From: an uncultured Clostridia bacterium
Lineage (GTDB): Bacteria; Bacillota; Clostridia; UBA1381
Reading direction: 5' to 3'
NCBI GenBank assembly: GCA_934462945.1
Contig: CAKSJF010000019.1
Coordinates: 1-33,667, forward strand
DNA: 33,667 bases
Part shown: positions 22,870-30,371 of the stretch, piece by piece
Layout of the letters: every line of letters begins with the position of its first letter
Position numbering within the stretch: the first letter of the stretch is position 1
Notes under the pieces: model-generated
Databases searched by the model: none
Told to the model about the DNA's origin: nothing
Seen by the model: the letters and a program-made list of their open reading frames with translations, nothing else
Translations under genes and position numbers: made by a program

Positions 22870-24498
22870 TTAATACATGCCGCCCATAGCGCCCGGATCC
22901 ATTGCCGGAGCTGCCGGTTTCGGTTCCGGTTTATCTGCAACTAAGCTTTCTGTGGTCAGAACCATAGCTGCAACGCTTGCAGCATTCTGAAGTGCACTTC
23001 TTGTTACCTTAACTGGGTCAACAATACCGTCCTTCAGCATATCTACATACTGCTCCGTGAGTGCATTATATCCAACACCCTTATCGCAGTGCATAACCTT
23101 ATCCACAATGACAGATCCCTCCAGACCTGCGTTCTTTGCAATTTGCTTTACCGGCTCCTCAAGTGCCTTTAAGACAATCTGAACACCTGTCTTTTCATCG
23201 CCCTCGCAAGAATCCAAAAGCTTTGCAACTTCCGGAATGATGTTAATGTAGCTTGTTCCGCCGCCGGCAATAATGCCTTCCTCAACGGCTGCCTTGGTTG
23301 CTGCCAAAGCGTCCTCAATGCGGAGCTTCATTTCTTTCATTTCTGTTTCTGTTGCTGCACCAACTTTGATCACTGCAACACCGCCGGCAAGCTTTGCCAG
23401 ACGCTCCTGCAATTTTTCGCGGTCAAATTCAGATGCTGTATTTTCAATCGCTGCCCGGATTTGCTTTACGCGATCCTTGATTTCATCCTTATCGCCGGCA
23501 CCGTCTACAATGATGGTATGCTCTTTCTGAATCTTAACCTGCTTTGCGCGTCCCAACTGAGAAATCTGTGTATCTTTCAATTCCAGACCCAATTCCTCGG
23601 AAATGACCTGACCGCCTGTTAAGATTGCGATATCCTGGAGCATTTCCTTTCTTCTGTCGCCAAAGCCCGGAGCCTTAACCGGAACACATACAAATGTACC
23701 TCTTAATTTATTGACAATCAAAGTCGAAAGTGCTTCACCCTCAACATCCTCTGCCAAGATCATCATCTTTTTACCCGATTGAACCACCTGCTCCAAAAGC
23801 GGCAGAATCTCCTGGATATTAGAGATTTTCTTATCTGTGATCAAAATATACGCATCGTCTAAAACGGCTTCCATCTTATCCGTATCGGTTACCATATACG
23901 GTGTGATATAGCCGCGGTCAAACTGCATACCCTCAACAACCTCAGAATAGGTTTCTGCTGTCTTGGATTCTTCAACCGTGATAACGCCGTCTGCGGTTAC
24001 CTGCTCCATTGCCTCTGCAATCAGCTTACCAATTTCCTCATTGGCAGCAGATACCGATGCAACTCTTGCAATATCATCCTTACCGGAAACTTTTTTAGCA
24101 TTCTTCATCAGTTCTGCAACAGCGCAGTCAACAGCTTTTTGAATACCCTTTCTCAAAATCATCGGGTTTGCGCCAGCTGTGACGTTCTTTCCGCCCTCGC
24201 GAACCAAAGCCTGTGCCAAGAGCGTTGCGGTAGTTGTTCCGTCTCCGGCAACATCATTTGTCTTAGTTGCAACCTCTTTTACAAGCTGTGCGCCCATATT
24301 CTCAAACGGATCTTCCAATTCAACTTCCTTTGCAATGGTAACACCGTCATTGGTGATCAGCGGTGCACCGAATTTCTTGTCCAGAACGACATTTCTGCCT
24401 TTCGGACCTAATGTAATTTTCACAGCGTCTGCCAGCTGGTCAATACCGCTTTGCAGAGCATGACGTGCGTCTTCTCCGAATAAAATCTGTTTTGCCAT
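22870..24498 (-). CDS. groEL: Chaperonin GroEL (Hsp60)
   Basis: A 542-residue class I chaperonin subunit. Visible features are MAKQILFGEDARHALQSG at the start, LGPKGRNVVLDKKFG, the nucleotide-binding DGTTTATLLAQ near residue 86, GDRRKEMLQDIAILTGG in the apical domain, and the flexible end PGAMGGMY with a shortened GGM tail. It forms the 14-mer folding chamber with GroES. The ATG at 24498 follows AAGGGA by 9 nt; the in-frame TTG 9 bp upstream is adjacent to the ribosome binding site and less likely. It lies 26 bp after groES and ends at an intrinsic terminator. Confidence 0.98.
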   Translation of the reverse strand: MAKQILFGEDARHALQSGIDQLADAVKITLGPKGRNVVLDKKFGAPLITNDGVTIAKEVELEDPFENMGAQLVKEVATKTNDVAGDGTTTATLLAQALVREGGKNVTAGANPMILRKGIQKAVDCAVAELMKNAKKVSGKDDIARVASVSAANEEIGKLIAEAMEQVTADGVITVEESKTAETYSEVVEGMQFDRGYITPYMVTDTDKMEAVLDDAYILITDKKISNIQEILPLLEQVVQSGKKMMILAEDVEGEALSTLIVNKLRGTFVCVPVKAPGFGDRRKEMLQDIAILTGGQVISEELGLELKDTQISQLGRAKQVKIQKEHTIIVDGAGDKDEIKDRVKQIRAAIENTASEFDREKLQERLAKLAGGVAVIKVGAATETEMKEMKLRIEDALAATKAAVEEGIIAGGGTSYINIIPEVAKLLDSCEGDEKTGVQIVLKALEEPVKQIAKNAGLEGSVIVDKVMHCDKGVGYNALTEQYVDMLKDGIVDPVKVTRSALQNAASVAAMVLTTESLVADKPEPKPAAPAMDPGAMGGMY

Positions 24499-24524
24499 AT
24501 CAATCAATCCCTTCTATTTATATA

Positions 24525-24809
24525 TTACTGAACCTTTGCTAAAATATCGCCCTGACGAACGATCATATATTCTTCGCCCTCAAGCTTTACTTCCGTTCCG
24601 GCATATTTAGAAATCAGAACCTTGTCGCCGACTGCAACCTCCATCACAATTTCCTTGCCGTCTACCATTCCGCCCGGTCCGACTGCAACAATTTCCGCAA
24701 CCTGTGGCTTTTCCTTTGCAGAACCTGCTAAAATGATACCGCTTTTTGTGGTTTCCTCTGCTTCCAGCATTTTAATGACTACTCTGTCTGCTAATGGTTT
24801 TATACTCAT
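24525..24809 (-). CDS. groES: Co-chaperonin GroES (Hsp10)
   Basis: A 94-residue co-chaperonin: KPLADRVVIKMLEAEETTKSG at the start, the mobile-loop segment ETTKSGIILAGSAKEKPQ, and VGDKVLISKYAGTEVKLEGEEY near the end. It caps the GroEL ring. AGGAGG precedes the ATG, and a CIRCE operator and promoter lie immediately upstream, so HrcA repression of groES-groEL is expected. Confidence 0.97.
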   Translation of the reverse strand: MSIKPLADRVVIKMLEAEETTKSGIILAGSAKEKPQVAEIVAVGPGGMVDGKEIVMEVAVGDKVLISKYAGTEVKLEGEEYMIVRQGDILAKVQ

Positions 24810-24835
24810 AATCTCAATCCTCCTGATTCACTTTA

Positions 24836-24862
24836 TCAGCACTCAACCTCTTTGAGTGCTAA
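24836..24862 (-). promoter_or_regulatory. CIRCE element in the groESL leader
   Basis: Read on the minus strand: TTAGCACTC-N9-GAGTGCTGA, one base off the consensus in the distal half-site. It starts about 2 nt after the predicted transcription start and ends 27 nt before the groES ATG, the classical leader position for HrcA control. Confidence 0.93.
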
Positions 24863-24870
24863 CAATACTT

Positions 24871-24898
24871 ATTATACCTTTTTTTCCCGAAATGGCAA
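24871..24898 (-). promoter_or_regulatory. Sigma-A promoter of groESL
   Basis: On the minus strand there is TTGCCA (24898-24893), a 16-bp spacer and TATAAT (24876-24871), immediately upstream of the CIRCE. The stretch 24899-24988 beyond it holds no feature I can name. Confidence 0.8.
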
Positions 24899-24988
24899 CG
24901 TGGAACAGCTTTTAAAAATGGTGATTCATTGAAATTATCTTCTTTTATCTTTTATATCCTCCATTTTTTAAATATTTTCTCTCTTTTT

Positions 24989-25393
24989 CTAACTTGTAAA
25001 GTTTTCCATAATCTGAATCCCCTCCTCTAAGGAATCCGCACGGATACCCGCTGCAAGCTCGGATAAATCCTCCTCCGGATAAAGTGTTTTTTCAAACGGC
25101 AGGCGGCGCACCTCTTTTTTCTGCTCTCCGTTTACTTCATATAAAATTAAGGAATTGTCCTGACTTTGCAGACTGTAGTAAATAACCGCCGCCTTCGGGG
25201 TATCTGTCGGAATGTCCTCCTCCATCACCATATCGTGATAAATCGGAATGCCGGGTGTTTCCTCCGGCATATCCTCTGCTGCCCTCGGCGGCTCCGGCAT
25301 TGCCGACCGGCTGATCAGGTATGCCGACAGAGAACTGACAGCACAAATTGTGATTAATCCAAAAATCCAAAGCGGAAATCTTTTCTTTTTCAT
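24989..25393 (-). CDS. Small membrane-anchored protein with BofC-like C-terminal domain
   Basis: A 134-residue protein: a positively charged start (MKKKRF), one hydrophobic segment at about 7-27 (signal anchor), a Pro/Glu-rich linker at about 30-62, then a small domain from about 67. The domain pattern is VIYYSLQSQDNSLILYEVNGE, then LPFEKTLYPEEDLSELAAGI and DSLEEGIQIMENFTS. This resembles the C-terminal domain of BofC-like proteins common in spore-forming Clostridia (Tyr-rich first strand, a LP..D...L..GI step and a final E..EDF/Y-S). BofC in Bacillus is a forespore-secreted modulator of sigma-K checkpoint signalling; this shorter protein may do something else. The assignment is from pattern memory only. 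It is monocistronic, divergent from the PBP gene; no clear promoter was recognised. Confidence 0.55.
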   Translation of the reverse strand: MKKKRFPLWIFGLITICAVSSLSAYLISRSAMPEPPRAAEDMPEETPGIPIYHDMVMEEDIPTDTPKAAVIYYSLQSQDNSLILYEVNGEQKKEVRRLPFEKTLYPEEDLSELAAGIRADSLEEGIQIMENFTS

Positions 25394-25487
25394 AAAAACA
25401 TGTCCTTTCCTTTTTTGTTTTTATCCTTTCCATTTTTATGAAATTTATACGTATTCAAAAATAACACGGAAGAATTTCGGAAAACTG

Positions 25488-25516
25488 TTGCAAATTTTTC
25501 AGATTTGTACTATAAT
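25488..25516 (+). promoter_or_regulatory. Sigma-A promoter of the class A PBP gene
   Basis: TTGCAA (25488-25493), a 17-bp spacer and TATAAT (25511-25516) are seen. Transcription should begin near 25523, which excludes the in-frame GTG at 25522 as the translation start. Confidence 0.8.
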
Positions 25517-25534
25517 ATAGAGTGAGTATTTATG

Positions 25535-25563
25535 AAAAAAACAGCGGACACTTCCGTTTTTTT
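25535..25563 (+). promoter_or_regulatory. Terminator-like hairpin in the PBP mRNA leader (possible attenuator)
   Basis: A7 (25535-25541), CGGA (25545-25548), loop CACT, TCCG (25553-25556) and T7 (25557-25563) form a small hairpin with a U run about 12 nt after the predicted transcription start. It overlaps a short ORF, ATG 25532 to TAA 25567 (11 codons), whose stop touches the AAGGAGG of the PBP gene. The stem core is only 4 bp plus A/T pairs, so termination may be partial or absent. Confidence 0.4.
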
Positions 25564-25581
25564 GTAAGGAGGCTGAATCCC

Positions 25582-27876
25582 TTGAGAAGACAGCGAAAAA
25601 GAACATCCAGTCTTTCCGCGCCAACAAAAAGGACGACACCGAAAAAGAGCAGTGCGGCAAAGGAGAAAAAATCAAAGAGAGAACACCCGGTTCTGCGAAA
25701 GCTATTCGGCATTGTGCTTTTGCTGGTGTTTGTCGGCATGATTGTTGCCGTTGGAATCGGTGCAGGAATGTATGCGGCAATTGCCCAGGAAATGAAAGAT
25801 ATGAACATTCAGAATATCCAGCTGACCTATTCCTCTTTTGTTTACTACACAGACGCAAGCGGAAATGCACATGAGCTGGAACAGCTTTTTGATGACGGTA
25901 ACCGAATCTGGCTTGATCCGGACGAAATTCCGGACGTGATGAAGGAGGCTTTAGTCTCAATTGAGGACGAGCGTTTCTATTCGCACCGCGGTGTGGATTT
26001 AAAGCGAACCACCGGCGCGTTTGTAAACTGGATGTTAGAAAAGCTCGGTCACGGTAAAGCAAAGTATGGCGGCAGCACCATTACCCAGCAGGTGGTAAAA
26101 AATATTACCCACGAAAACGAACGCTCCGCCACGCGAAAGATTAAGGAAATGATGCGTGCAATCGCCTTGGAGCGTGAACTTACCAAGGACGATATTCTGA
26201 CGCTGTATCTGAATCTGGTTTATTTTGCAAACAACTGCTACGGCGTGGAGGCAGCGTCCAATGTCTATTTTGATAAGCATGCCGCAGATCTGACGCTGAC
26301 CGAGGCGGCAACCATTGCCGGAATTACACAGCAGCCAAGCTATTACAATCCGCTGAAAAATCCGGATAATGCGCTAAAAAAGCGGAATGTCGTTTTAGAA
26401 AAAATGCTGGAGCTTGGGAAAATTTCGCAAGAGGAATACGACGCTGCGGCAGCAAGCGATTTAGGACTGCATTCCACCTATACCGAAACCCGTTCCCGGC
26501 TTTATTCCTACTATGTAGATCAGGTGATTAACGACGTTATTTCCGATCTGCAAACGAAAAAGGGATATTCCGAATCCTTTGCAACGCAGCAAGTCTTTAA
26601 CGGCGGCTTAAAAATCTATACCGCTATGGACTACGACATTCAGGAGGCAATGGAGAATGTGTTTGAAAACACCTCCAACTTCCCCTCCACCAGAAAGCAG
26701 GCACAGGCGGCAATGGTCATTATTGACCCATACACCGGCGCAGTCAAGGGCATGATCGGCGGACTCGGAAAGAAAACAGAAAGCCGCGGCTTTAACCGGG
26801 CGGTGCATATGAAACGTCAGCCGGGTTCCTCGCTAAAACCGCTTTCGGTTTATATTCCTGCATTAGAAACCGGAAAAATCACACCGGCAAGCATTTTGCA
26901 GGATGAAAAGCTGACCATTGGAGACTGGTCGCCGAAAAACTCCTATAAAGGCTATAAAGGCGATCTGATTTTAAGATCGGCTCTAGAGATTTCTGCAAAC
27001 ACGCCGGCAGTGCGCGTTTTGCAGGAGGTCGGCACGGACACCTCCTACCGCTATTTAAAGGACAAATTCCATCTAAGCACCTTAGATCATGCCGACAATG
27101 CACTCAGTCCTCTGGCGCTGGGCGGTCTTACCTACGGAGTCACAGTAAAAGAGCTCGCGGCTGCGTATAGCGTTCTTCCAAACAGCGGACACTATAATAA
27201 ACCGTTCACCTATACCAAGGTAATCGACAATGCCGGAAAGCTGCTTTTGGAAAATGAGCAGGAAACCTCAAAATCCATTAATGAAAGTACTGCTTATGTT
27301 GCCACACAACTGCTATCCTCGGTTGTAAACGGCGCATCCGGAACCGGTAAGCTTGCAAAGCTTGACGAGATGCCGGTTTACGGTAAAACCGGAACAACCA
27401 ATAATGATTACGATAAATGGTTTGTCGGCTTCACGCCATACTATGTCGGCGCGGTCTGGTACGGTTTTGATAATCAAGCCTCCATCCGGGACGCAGGCGT
27501 TGGCTATAACGTATCGGCAAAGGCTTGGAAATTAGTGATGCAGAAAGTGCATGAAAACCTTTCGGTACGGGATTTTGAAATGCCGTCCGATGTGGTGGAG
27601 GTAACGCTCTGCAAGAAAACCGGCAAGCTTGCCTCAAAAAATTGCGGCTATAAAATGACTGAATATTTTGTTTCCGGAACAGAACCGGGGAAATATTGCG
27701 AAAGTGCGCACGGCAGCACCAGTAAGTCCTCATCGACAAAGCACACTGCCTCCCCCACACCGTCAGCAGATTCCGAACCGGAGACAAATGGAACAGATGA
27801 GGAGGAAATTCAACCCTCCGCACCGCCGGCACATACCCCGGAGGCAGAAACTCCGATTGAGATACCGGCGGCATAA
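25582..27876 (+). CDS. Class A penicillin-binding protein (PBP1A-type transglycosylase/transpeptidase)
   Basis: A 764-residue bifunctional peptidoglycan synthase. A basic cytoplasmic tail (1-40) is followed by one membrane segment (about 43-67). The GT51 glycosyltransferase domain has the catalytic Glu in IEDERFYSHRGVD (about residue 127) and GGSTITQQVVKN. The transpeptidase domain has SSLK (Ser416, Lys419), SAN (471-473) and KTG (602-604). A Ser/Pro/Glu-rich, probably disordered extracellular tail (about 695-764) ends in PIEIPAA. The start is a TTG at 25582, 9 nt after AAGGAGG; the GTG at 25522 lies at the transcription start and cannot be used. It synthesises and crosslinks glycan strands outside the membrane. 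mgtE follows after a 181-bp leader. Confidence 0.94.
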   Translation: MRRQRKRTSSLSAPTKRTTPKKSSAAKEKKSKREHPVLRKLFGIVLLLVFVGMIVAVGIGAGMYAAIAQEMKDMNIQNIQLTYSSFVYYTDASGNAHELEQLFDDGNRIWLDPDEIPDVMKEALVSIEDERFYSHRGVDLKRTTGAFVNWMLEKLGHGKAKYGGSTITQQVVKNITHENERSATRKIKEMMRAIALERELTKDDILTLYLNLVYFANNCYGVEAASNVYFDKHAADLTLTEAATIAGITQQPSYYNPLKNPDNALKKRNVVLEKMLELGKISQEEYDAAAASDLGLHSTYTETRSRLYSYYVDQVINDVISDLQTKKGYSESFATQQVFNGGLKIYTAMDYDIQEAMENVFENTSNFPSTRKQAQAAMVIIDPYTGAVKGMIGGLGKKTESRGFNRAVHMKRQPGSSLKPLSVYIPALETGKITPASILQDEKLTIGDWSPKNSYKGYKGDLILRSALEISANTPAVRVLQEVGTDTSYRYLKDKFHLSTLDHADNALSPLALGGLTYGVTVKELAAAYSVLPNSGHYNKPFTYTKVIDNAGKLLLENEQETSKSINESTAYVATQLLSSVVNGASGTGKLAKLDEMPVYGKTGTTNNDYDKWFVGFTPYYVGAVWYGFDNQASIRDAGVGYNVSAKAWKLVMQKVHENLSVRDFEMPSDVVEVTLCKKTGKLASKNCGYKMTEYFVSGTEPGKYCESAHGSTSKSSSTKHTASPTPSADSEPETNGTDEEEIQPSAPPAHTPEAETPIEIPAA

Positions 27877-27943
27877 ATCATGAAAAAGAGCGCACAGCGC
27901 CTTTTGGAACAATTCAAAGATATAAAAAAGGAAGTGAGTATAT

Positions 27944-28030
27944 ATGGATACAGGCAGTAGTAGTAAGATCAAACCTGGCGGGGAATGCAATTTTTTGAGT
28001 ACAGCTGTCTGTATTCGGAGGTTGCCTTGA
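27944..28030 (+). CDS. Possible 28-residue leader peptide upstream of mgtE
   Basis: A short ORF begins ATG at 27944 behind a fair ribosome binding site (AAGGAAG, about 9 nt upstream) and ends TGA at 28028-28030. It encodes a peptide starting MDTGSSSKIKPGGEC and ending AVCIRRLP. It ends 27 bp before mgtE, overlaps a strong RNA stem (27946-27957 with 28005-28016), and its stop lies at the start of the hairpin that covers the mgtE ribosome binding site. Translation through it would open the 12-bp stem. It could equally be a chance ORF inside a structured RNA. No homology is recognised. Confidence 0.25.
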   Translation: MDTGSSSKIKPGGECNFLSTAVCIRRLP

Positions 28031-28050
28031 CCTGCTCAAAAACGAGGAGG
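27946..28050 (+). promoter_or_regulatory. Structured mgtE leader with ribosome-binding-site sequestering hairpin (riboswitch-like)
   Basis: A 12-bp stem (two G-U pairs) joins 27946-27957 to 28005-28016, with an inner helix TCAAA/TTTGA (27969-27973 with 27994-27998). Next, CCTGCTC (28031-28037) pairs with GAGGAGG (28044-28050), covering the mgtE ribosome binding site. A competing hairpin AGGT/ACCT (28019-28022 with 28030-28033) uses the same CCT and would release it. Firmicutes mgtE genes are often controlled by the Mg2+-sensing M-box. A few blocks (GTGAG at 27934-27938, ATACAGGC, a 3' GCTC...ACGAGG) recall it, but the conserved M-box core is not recognisable. A weak GCGC-ACA-GCGC hairpin (27888-27898) just upstream might end part of the PBP transcripts. 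Confidence 0.5.
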
Positions 28051-28057
28051 TATCAGC

Positions 28058-29398
28058 ATGAACGAAAAAATACTAACACTTTTAGAAGAAAAAAAATATC
28101 AGGAATTAAAGCAGGTTTTAAACGAGATGGAATCTGCCGACATTGCGGCAATGTTCGAAGAACTGCCGGAATCAAAAATGACACTCCTGTTTCGTCTTTT
28201 ATCCAAGGAAACGGCGGCAGAGGTATTTGTCGAGTTGGAATCAGACACCCAGGAGGTGCTGATCACAAGCTTCAGCGACAGCGAGTTAAAGGAAGTCTTA
28301 GAGGAGCTTTATGTCGATGACGCGGTGGATATTATTGAAGAAATGCCGGCAAATGTGGTGAAAAGAATCCTGCTCCATTCGGATAGCGAAATGCGGCAAA
28401 GCATTAACCTGATTCTCCAATACCCAAAGGACAGCGCCGGCAGTATTATGACGGTCGAGTATGTGGATTTAAAGGAGAATATGACCGTTGAGGATGCATT
28501 TCTGCACATCCGCCGGACAGGTGTTGATAAGGAAACCGTCTATACCTGCTATGTCACCGATCCGAACCGCAAGCTGGTCGGACTGGTGACCGTAAAGGAT
28601 CTTTTGCTTTCCGACTATTCATGTACCATGGCGGAAATTATGGAAACGAATATTATCTACGTTAATACCTTAGACGACCGGGAGGACGTTGCCCGGCAGT
28701 TCGGTAAATATGACTTTCTTGCCATTCCGGTAGTCGATCAGGAACGGCGCTTAGTTGGCATTGTTACCGTCGACGACGCAATCGACGTCCTGGAGGAGGA
28801 GAACACCGAGGATATTGAGAAGATGGCGGCAATCACACCATCCGATAAGCCTTATTTAAAAACCGGAGTTTTTGAAACCTGGAAACACCGGATTCCCTGG
28901 CTCTTATTTCTGATGATCTCTGCCACCTTTACCGGCGCAATCATCACGTATTATAATGATGCCCTGGGCGCATTCACCATTCTTTCCTCCTTTATTCCGA
29001 TGCTGATGGATTCCGGCGGAAATGCCGGCGGGCAGGCATCCGTTTCGATCATCCGCGGAATTGCATTAGGAGAAATTGAGTTTCGGGATCTTTTCCGCGT
29101 GGTTTGGAAAGAAAGCCGCGTTGCCCTGCTCTGCGGTCTGACCATGGCGGCAACCAATTTCTTAAAACTGATGTTTTTCGACCGGGTTGGCATTGCCGTT
29201 GCATCAGTTGTCTGCCTGACGCTGCTTTTAACCATCTTCTGTGCAAAGATTGTGGGATGTATTCTCCCGATGCTTGCAAAACGCGTCGGCTTTGACCCTG
29301 CCGTTATGGCAAGTCCATTTATTACCACAATTGTGGACGCACTTTCTTTGGCAATCTACTTTAAAATTGCAGTGTTCCTGCTGCATATCACGATTTAA
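28058..29398 (+). CDS. mgtE: Magnesium transporter MgtE
   Basis: A 446-residue channel-type Mg2+ transporter. The cytosolic N domain spans about 1-128 (repeated ALEELPE-type helices such as MFEELPESK and IIEEMPANV). A CBS-domain pair spans about 130-250 (GLVTVKDLLLS and GIVTVDDAIDVLEEE), followed by the plug helix. Five transmembrane helices run from about 272 to 446. The selectivity segment PMLMDSGGNAGGQASV is intact. In this family Mg2+ binding to the N and CBS domains closes the pore. The ribosome binding site GAGGAGG is buried in a hairpin, suggesting translational control. No gene follows before the terminator at 29401, so it is the last gene of its unit. Confidence 0.96.
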   Translation: MNEKILTLLEEKKYQELKQVLNEMESADIAAMFEELPESKMTLLFRLLSKETAAEVFVELESDTQEVLITSFSDSELKEVLEELYVDDAVDIIEEMPANVVKRILLHSDSEMRQSINLILQYPKDSAGSIMTVEYVDLKENMTVEDAFLHIRRTGVDKETVYTCYVTDPNRKLVGLVTVKDLLLSDYSCTMAEIMETNIIYVNTLDDREDVARQFGKYDFLAIPVVDQERRLVGIVTVDDAIDVLEEENTEDIEKMAAITPSDKPYLKTGVFETWKHRIPWLLFLMISATFTGAIITYYNDALGAFTILSSFIPMLMDSGGNAGGQASVSIIRGIALGEIEFRDLFRVVWKESRVALLCGLTMAATNFLKLMFFDRVGIAVASVVCLTLLLTIFCAKIVGCILPMLAKRVGFDPAVMASPFITTIVDALSLAIYFKIAVFLLHITI

Positions 29399-29400
29399 AA

Positions 29401-29438
29401 AAAAAGAAAGCAAGCCTCAAAAGCCTGCTTTCTTTTTT
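29401..29438 (+). terminator. Intrinsic terminator of mgtE
   Basis: AGAAAGCA (29405-29412) pairs with TGCTTTCT (29426-29433). It is flanked by A5 and followed by T6, 3 bp after the mgtE stop. Confidence 0.85.
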
Positions 29439-29519
29439 CATGCACACACCAATTGTGTAAAGTATTTTGTAAATCCAAAACAACTCTCTCACAGACTATA
29501 AAATTGCATGAAATAATAG

Positions 29520-29548
29520 TTGCTATTTGAAAACAAATGTGGTAAAAT
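29520..29548 (+). promoter_or_regulatory. Promoter of the RpiB-like isomerase gene
   Basis: TTGCTA (29520-29525), a 17-bp spacer and an extended -10 TGGTAAAAT (TAAAAT at 29543-29548) are seen. The stretch 29439-29519 holds nothing else recognisable. Confidence 0.6.
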
Positions 29549-29604
29549 AGAAACAGGATTGGATCAGATACAATTTTTCAGCAGAATAAGAAAGGATGAC
29601 TCAA

Positions 29605-30240
29605 ATGAAAATTGCATTGATCAACGAAAACAGCCAGGCAGCGAAAAACGCTTTAATTGAGGAGTGTCTCCGCAAGGTTGCAGAGCCGATGGGACATGAG
29701 GTTGTGAACTATGGAATGTACAGCGCAGAGGATCAGGCGCAGCTGACCTATGTTCAAGTGGGAATTTTAACAGCAATCCTCTTAAATTCCGGCGCGGCTG
29801 ATTTTGTCATCACCGGCTGCGGAACAGGCGAGGGCGCAATGCTTGCATGCAACTCTTTCCCCAAGGTACTCTGCGGTCATGTGACAAATCCGCTGGATGC
29901 ATACCTGTTCTCCCAGGTAAATGACGGAAATGCCGTTGCAATTCCGTTTGCACAAAACTTTGGCTGGGGCGGAGAATTAAATCTCACCTATCTTTTTGAA
30001 AAGCTCTTCTGCACCCCCGGAGGCGGCGGCTACCCGAAAGAGCGTGTTGTTCCGGAACAGAGGAACAAGAAAATTTTAGACGGTGTAAAAGAAATTACCC
30101 ACAGAAAGCTTTCCGACATTCTTCCGGAGCTTGATCCGGAATTGGTGAAAGGCGCTGTTGCCGGAGAACATTTCTCCGAATATTTCTTCCGCGACTGCAA
30201 ATGCGATAAATTAGCAGAATATATCAAGACGCTGCTCTAA
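29605..30240 (+). CDS. RpiB/LacA/LacB-family sugar-phosphate isomerase, DhuI-like
   Basis: A 211-residue protein of the RpiB/LacAB fold. It has the motif GCGTGEGAMLACNSFPKVLCG with Cys72 at the position of the RpiB catalytic cysteine. It is longer than RpiB (about 150 residues) because of a C-terminal extension (AQNFGWGGELNLTYLFEKLF...YFFRDC). That longer form matches what I recall for DhuI, the isomerase acting on 4-deoxy-L-threo-5-hexosulose-uronate from unsaturated uronic acids. The ATG at 29605 has AAAGGA 8 nt upstream; the ATG at 29596 directly abuts it and is rejected. kdgK and eda in the same window would complete such a route. The substrate is an inference; ribose-5-phosphate or galactose-6-phosphate isomerisation remains possible. 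Confidence 0.75.
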   Translation: MKIALINENSQAAKNALIEECLRKVAEPMGHEVVNYGMYSAEDQAQLTYVQVGILTAILLNSGAADFVITGCGTGEGAMLACNSFPKVLCGHVTNPLDAYLFSQVNDGNAVAIPFAQNFGWGGELNLTYLFEKLFCTPGGGGYPKERVVPEQRNKKILDGVKEITHRKLSDILPELDPELVKGAVAGEHFSEYFFRDCKCDKLAEYIKTLL

Positions 30241-30276
30241 AAAACGGGACAAAAGTCCCAAAATTACGGAATCACA

Positions 30277-30328
30277 CAGAAAGCGCACTCAATGGCATAC
30301 TTTTGTACTCCAGGCAGTGCGCTTTCTG
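30277..30328. terminator. Long inverted repeat between converging genes, probable terminator
   Basis: A perfect 13-bp stem pairs CAGAAAGCGCACT (30277-30289) with AGTGCGCTTTCTG (30316-30328). The 26-nt loop contains a TAC/GTA mini-stem. It is followed only by AGTTT and preceded by no T run on the other strand. A smaller hairpin GGGAC-AAAA-GTCCC (30246-30259) with AAAATT precedes it. The position between two converging genes supports termination. Confidence 0.5.
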
Positions 30329-30371
30329 CGTGTAGTTTAAGAGAAAAAAATCAGTCCAAATCCACAGGTTT

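Noticed and set aside
25522..25581. GTG start for the PBP, adding 20 residues
   Set aside because: It lies at the predicted first base of the transcript and has no ribosome binding site, while TTG 25582 follows AAGGAGG by 9 nt.
27880..27960. 26-codon ORF starting 3 bp after the PBP stop
   Set aside because: No ribosome binding site before its ATG, it overlaps the better-supported 27944 ORF, and the protein is lysine-rich and unremarkable.
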